Shown here one piece after another: positions 5,033 to 5,702 of a stretch of 5,702 nt of DNA. The position numbers and the translations under genes were made by a program. Location of the stretch: assembly GCA_015486555.1 (NCBI GenBank), contig WFRL01000026.1, positions 1 through 5,702 of the forward strand, in the 5' to 3' direction. The notes beneath the pieces were generated by a model. The model searched no databases, had not been told where the DNA came from, and worked only from the letters and a program-made list of their open reading frames with translations. Numbering within the stretch: the first letter of the stretch is position 1; the number at the start of each line of letters is the position of its first letter. The stretch is from Candidatus Microgenomates bacterium. GTDB lineage: Bacteria; Patescibacteriota; Microgenomatia; JAADGY01.

Positions 5033-5440
5033 TTACTTCTTCGTTTTAGCTGTTGTCTCTAACTTCTGTAATATCTCTTTTCGCATCGCCCCTACCGTCC
5101 GCCGTTTACCTCGTTTCGTTCGGGCATTAGATCTGGTCCGTTGACCTCTAACTGGTAAACCACTAATATGTCGCAGACCACGGTAACACTTAATCTGTTT
5201 CAGACGTTTTATATTCTCTTGGTACCACTGACGGAGACTACCTTCAATTAAATAGCCATCTAAAACTTTTTGGAGCTGACTATTTTCTTCCGATGTTAGC
5301 TCTTTAGCCCGCTTTTCTGGATCAATACCAGCCTCAGCCACAACTTTGCGAGAAAGTGCTGGGCCAATTCCATAAATATACCTCAAAGCAAAGGTTATTT
5401 TTTTCTCTTCAGGAATAGTAACTCCCATTAAACGCAACAT
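5033..5440 (-). CDS. rpsM: 30S ribosomal protein S13
   Basis: S13 is in the head of the 30S subunit, bridges to the 50S, and touches P-site tRNA with its C-terminal tail. The 135 residues begin MLRLMGVTIPEEKKITFALRY, aligning without gaps to the usual M-A-R-I-A-G-V start, which supports the first ATG over Met5. The helix-hairpin-helix segment YIYGIGPALSRKVVAEAGID (21-40) and the signature YRGLRHISGLPVRGQRTRSNAR (86-107) are clear. A basic tail ends TAKTKK. The start is one base after the rpmJ stop. The AAGGA Shine-Dalgarno is formed by the last codons of rpmJ. Confidence 0.99.
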   Translation of the reverse strand: MLRLMGVTIPEEKKITFALRYIYGIGPALSRKVVAEAGIDPEKRAKELTSEENSQLQKVLDGYLIEGSLRQWYQENIKRLKQIKCYRGLRHISGLPVRGQRTRSNARTKRGKRRTVGAMRKEILQKLETTAKTKK

Positions 5441-5441
5441 A

Positions 5442-5555
5442 CTATCCTTGCCTCTGTTTATGACGGGGGTTAGAGCAAATTACTCTAACTACTCCTTTAC
5501 GACGGATAATTTTACAATTTCGGCAACGTTTTTTAACCGAAGCTCTAACCTTCAT
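5442..5555 (-). CDS. rpmJ: 50S ribosomal protein L36
   Basis: This small gene encodes 37 residues and is found by translating the minus strand from ATG 5555 to TAG 5442. It starts MKVRASVKKRCRNCKIIRRK and ends NPRHKQRQG, a textbook L36. C11, C14, C27 and H32 form the C-x2-C-x12-C-x4-H zinc ribbon, so this is the zinc-binding paralogue. L36 is the smallest large-subunit protein and packs against 23S rRNA near the base of the L7/L12 stalk. An AAAGGAGAA Shine-Dalgarno lies 5 bases upstream. The infA reading frame runs 11 bases into this gene. Confidence 0.98.
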   Translation of the reverse strand: MKVRASVKKRCRNCKIIRRKGVVRVICSNPRHKQRQG

Positions 5556-5702
5556 TTTTATTCTCCTTTTTGGTCCGATAAATAATTCGACCCCGGGCAT
5601 TATCATACGGGGTCATCTCAATTGTTACTAAGTCACCTGGCATCACTGAGATATGATGAATTCTCATTTTTCCAGCCAGATGGCATAGTACTATATTATC
5701 AC
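5545..5702 (-). CDS. infA: Translation initiation factor IF-1 (N-terminus outside window)
   Basis: This is the last 51 codons of infA, with the start beyond the right edge. The visible protein is a partial OB-fold. VLCHLAGKMRIHHISVMPGD corresponds to the IF1 motif around G-K-M-R and P-G-D. It is followed by LVTIEMTPYDNARGRIIYR, the IF1 counterpart of VELSPYDLTRGRIVYR. A short charged tail (TKKENKNEG) extends past the usual IF1 end. IF1 binds the A site of the 30S subunit during initiation. The TAG stop lies at 5545-5547, so the gene overlaps the rpmJ start by 11 bases in a different frame. The order infA-rpmJ-rpsM is standard for bacteria. Confidence 0.96.
   Translation of the reverse strand, partial: DNIVLCHLAGKMRIHHISVMPGDLVTIEMTPYDNARGRIIYRTKKENKNEG

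Noticed and set aside
1..5702. CRISPR array or multi-gene defence system
   Set aside because: There are no regularly spaced repeats with unique spacers and no cas-like or toxin/antitoxin-like genes. Genes other than the GIY-YIG region are housekeeping.

Overview
The window looks like a piece of a chromosome from a bacterium with a reduced, AT-leaning genome, most plausibly a Candidate Phyla Radiation (Patescibacteria) member. The clues are a free-standing single-domain GIY-YIG protein attached to a tRNA locus, a tRNA without an encoded CCA end, ribosomal genes packed with gaps of 1-11 bases or overlaps, and a lysine-rich tail on L17. The phylum is inferred; no rRNA is present to confirm it.

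Layout. Positions 1-537 (+ strand) hold an intact tRNA-Ile(GAT), then two near-identical degenerate tRNA 3'-portions (171-229 and 478-536) bracketing a small GIY-YIG nuclease gene (235-486). Positions 538-967 carry no gene but contain a 9-bp tandem repeat (608-651) and a long imperfect inverted repeat (690-902) made of two opposed copies of a dispersed-repeat-like unit. A phosphoribosyltransferase-fold gene follows at 968-1627 (+). From 1676 to the right edge everything is on the minus strand. In transcription order the genes are infA (5' end outside the window), rpmJ, rpsM, rpsK, rpsD, rpoA, rplQ, rplM and rpsI. This is the 'alpha operon' end of the large ribosomal protein cluster, with the L13/S9 pair joined to it.

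How the genes work together. The minus-strand block supplies initiation factor IF1, small-subunit proteins S13, S11, S4 and S9, large-subunit proteins L36, L17 and L13, and the RNA polymerase alpha subunit, probably as one transcript with coupled translation. The 37-residue L36 gene and the truncated infA are easy to miss but are clear when translated.

The most unusual part is the left end. The tRNA-Ile gene, the two broken 3'-portions and the nuclease gene share the same junction sequence (GTTGGTTAGAGCG at 101, 171 and 478). This suggests a small tRNA-targeted element that inserts in the D-loop region, brings its own tRNA 3' portion and displaces the old one downstream. That model is inference from repeat layout.
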